DNA from: Gp6-AA40 sp035764385
Lineage (GTDB): Bacteria; Acidobacteriota; Vicinamibacteria; Vicinamibacterales; UBA2999
Assembly: GCA_035764385.1 (NCBI GenBank)
Contig: DASTZI010000004.1
Coordinates: 1 to 6,995, forward strand
Reading direction: 5' to 3'
DNA length: 6,995 nucleotides
Below the pieces are notes generated by a model. The model did not search any database and had not been told where the DNA came from. It was given only the letters and a program-made list of their open reading frames with translations. The translations under genes and the position numbers were made by a program. Positions 5,465-6,995 of the stretch are shown here, piece by piece (positions within the stretch are counted from its first letter, which is position 1; the number at the start of each line of letters is the position of its first letter).

Positions 5465-6995
5465 TTACCCAATCCTGCGATCGGGCGTGATCTGATTTGG
5501 ATCGACCCGCAGCTCCAGAACTGCCGAGCGTCCTGCAGCGATCGCGCGATCGAAGGCTAGCGCGAAAGCGTCTGACGTGTCGACGCATTCCGCATGTGCC
5601 CCGAACGACCGCGCCAACCCTACGAAATCCGGGGCGGCCAGATCGGTCGCCGACACGCGGCCTGGAAAGCGCCGCTCCTGATGCATGCGAATCGTGCCGT
5701 ACATGCCGTTGTTGACGATGAGCACGAGCAGCCGCGCGCCGTACTGCGCGGCCGTGGCGAGCTCCTGCGGATACATCAGGAAGTCGCCGTCGCCCGCGAC
5801 GCACACCGTCGTGCGATCGGGGTAGCGCAGTGCCGCTGCGATTGCCGCCGGAAACCCATAGCCCATCGAGCCGCTCGTAGGTGCCAGCTCGGTGTGCGGC
5901 GACTTGTAGGTGAAAAAGCGATGGACCCAAACCGTGAAGTTGCCGGCGCCGTTCGCGATGATGGCATTCGCAGGCAGGTGCGTTGCGAGATGTCGGATCA
6001 CGACGGCCATGTCGACGCCGTGACGCGGACCTTTCTCCGGCACGGCAATGAAGTTCTCGTACTCGCGCCTGGCGGAGTCGGTCCAGTCGCGCCACGGTGG
6101 CGATTCGACAGGCGGGATCTCGACCAGGCATTCGGCCGCCGCGGACGGCGCGGCGACGACAGGCAAATCGGCCTGATACACACGGCCAAGTTCATTGGGA
6201 TCGGGATGAATGTGGACGAGCCGCGCCGGGATTCGCGGCGGCTTAAGCACCGTGTACGTCATCGTCGTCACATCACCGAGGCGGGAACCGAGCGCGATGA
6301 TCAGGTCCGCTGCTTTGACACGCTGCTGTAGGAACAGCGGCAACCCGAGGCTGAGATGGCCTGCGTAGCACCGATGTCTGTTGTCGAACAGATCCTGCCG
6401 CCGGAATGAGGCCAGCACGGGGAGCGCGTTTGCTTCCGCGAAGCGGGTTACTGCGGCGCATCCCGCGTCAGTCCACGAAGACCCGCCGACGATGAGGAGC
6501 GGTTTCGATGCCCGGCGGAGTTCGTCACGGATCGCGGACAAGTCAGCACCTTTGGGTACCGCCTGGACTCCCTGGTATGGCTGCGTGTCGCACGCGTCCG
6601 CCTGTTCGGCGAGCACGTCTTCCGGCAGCGCGAGTACCACCGGGCCAGGCCTGCCGGAGGTGGCCACCTGAAACGCACGCAGCACGTATTCAGGGATGCG
6701 ATCCGCCGATTCGATTTCCGCGACCCACTTCGCCAGCGGCCCGAACATCTGGCGGAACTCGACCTCCTGAAACGCTTCGCGACCGCGCACGTCGCGCTGC
6801 ACCTGGCCGATGAACAGGATCATCGGCGTCGAGTCGTGATAGGCCGTATGCACGCCAATGCTGGCGTGCGTCGCACCCGGTCCACGCGTCACGAAGCAGA
6901 TGCCGGGACGCCCGGTCAGCTTGCCATCGGCTTCCGCCATGTTCGCCGCGGCTCCCTCATGCTTGGCCACGACGGTTGCAATCGACGGCGTGTCG
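5465..6995 (-). CDS. thiamine-diphosphate-dependent enzyme, acetolactate synthase-like (5' truncated by window end)
   Basis: The frame is open from the right edge (...TPSIATVVAKHEGAAAN) to TAA at 5465-5467, about 509 codons, so the true start is outside the window; GTG 6970 is internal. The order is that of the IlvB-type family. The N-terminal PYR domain carries the cofactor-activating Glu in KHEGAAANMAEA (Glu codon 6955-6957) and RGPGATHASIGVHTA. A segment GREAFQEVEF matches the AFQE element of acetolactate synthases. A central domain follows (PLLIVGGSSWTDAG, LIIALGSRLGD, VHIHPDPNELG). The C-terminal PP domain has the TPP/Mg2+ motif GDGDF (5780-5794) to VNNGMYGTI (Asn codons 5708-5713). Family members join or cleave 2-oxoacids; acetolactate synthase itself makes acetolactate from pyruvate for branched-chain amino acids. 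The substrate cannot be fixed here, since related enzymes include glyoxylate carboligase and oxalyl-CoA decarboxylase. No regulatory subunit gene (ilvN) is visible. Confidence 0.9.
   Translation of the reverse strand, partial: DTPSIATVVAKHEGAAANMAEADGKLTGRPGICFVTRGPGATHASIGVHTAYHDSTPMILFIGQVQRDVRGREAFQEVEFRQMFGPLAKWVAEIESADRIPEYVLRAFQVATSGRPGPVVLALPEDVLAEQADACDTQPYQGVQAVPKGADLSAIRDELRRASKPLLIVGGSSWTDAGCAAVTRFAEANALPVLASFRRQDLFDNRHRCYAGHLSLGLPLFLQQRVKAADLIIALGSRLGDVTTMTYTVLKPPRIPARLVHIHPDPNELGRVYQADLPVVAAPSAAAECLVEIPPVESPPWRDWTDSARREYENFIAVPEKGPRHGVDMAVVIRHLATHLPANAIIANGAGNFTVWVHRFFTYKSPHTELAPTSGSMGYGFPAAIAAALRYPDRTTVCVAGDGDFLMYPQELATAAQYGARLLVLIVNNGMYGTIRMHQERRFPGRVSATDLAAPDFVGLARSFGAHAECVDTSDAFALAFDRAIAAGRSAVLELRVDPNQITPDRRIG

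Noticed and set aside
5450..5469. GGTA...TACC inverted repeat between the convergent stops as a terminator
   Set aside because: Only 4 bp of stem and no T-tract; too weak to call.
5538..5552. GCGATCGC-type palindrome (GCGATCGCGCGATCG)
   Set aside because: It lies inside the TPP gene coding for FDRAIAA and is a single occurrence explained by codon use in GC-rich DNA.
5594..6331. 245-codon plus-strand frame across the TPP enzyme gene
   Set aside because: It is the complement of conserved TPP-enzyme coding, with Arg-rich shadow composition.

Overview
This is a GC-rich bacterial window with dense coding. Several features point to a soil-type Acidobacteriota, perhaps of the Vicinamibacteria. These are the end of a large TonB-receptor-like outer-membrane barrel, secreted proteins of unknown function in a tightly packed operon, an MBL-fold protein with an altered metal motif, a GAF/PAS sensor kinase, and a GTTGG-rich intergenic inverted repeat. 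The taxonomic assignment is inference; there is no rRNA or marker gene to confirm it.

Left part (1-3066, + strand): four genes run as one apparent operon. They are the C-terminal end of a TonB-dependent-receptor-like barrel (1-423), a secreted protein of unknown function (432-1316), a secreted MBL-fold hydrolase-like protein (1313-2320) and a second secreted protein of unknown function (2317-3066). The gap after the receptor is 8 bp. The next two junctions are 4-base GTGA stop/start overlaps. The two unknown proteins share motifs in their C-terminal halves and look like distant paralogues flanking the MBL gene. All products are predicted to be outside the inner membrane, so the set may act together at the cell envelope. 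Its substrate cannot be read from the sequence.

Middle (3067-3293): a non-coding gap. It holds an imperfect inverted repeat able to form a long stem-loop (3066-3134). Directly beside it is a short minus-strand relic that matches the C-terminal tail of the TPP-dependent enzyme encoded at the right end of the window.

Right part (3294-6995): a + strand sensor histidine kinase (GAF-PAS-PAS-dimerisation-ATPase) is broken into two frames. The lesion lies in the H-box, and the phosphoacceptor His segment appears to be missing (about 14 nt by comparison with the family pattern). The kinase fragment ends 10 bp from the convergent end of a minus-strand gene for an acetolactate-synthase-like thiamine-diphosphate enzyme, whose 5' end lies outside the window. 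No RNA genes, CRISPR arrays, transposases or phage genes were seen. The best candidates for follow-up are the secreted paralogue/MBL/receptor cassette, the H-box lesion, and the TPP relic next to the inverted repeat.
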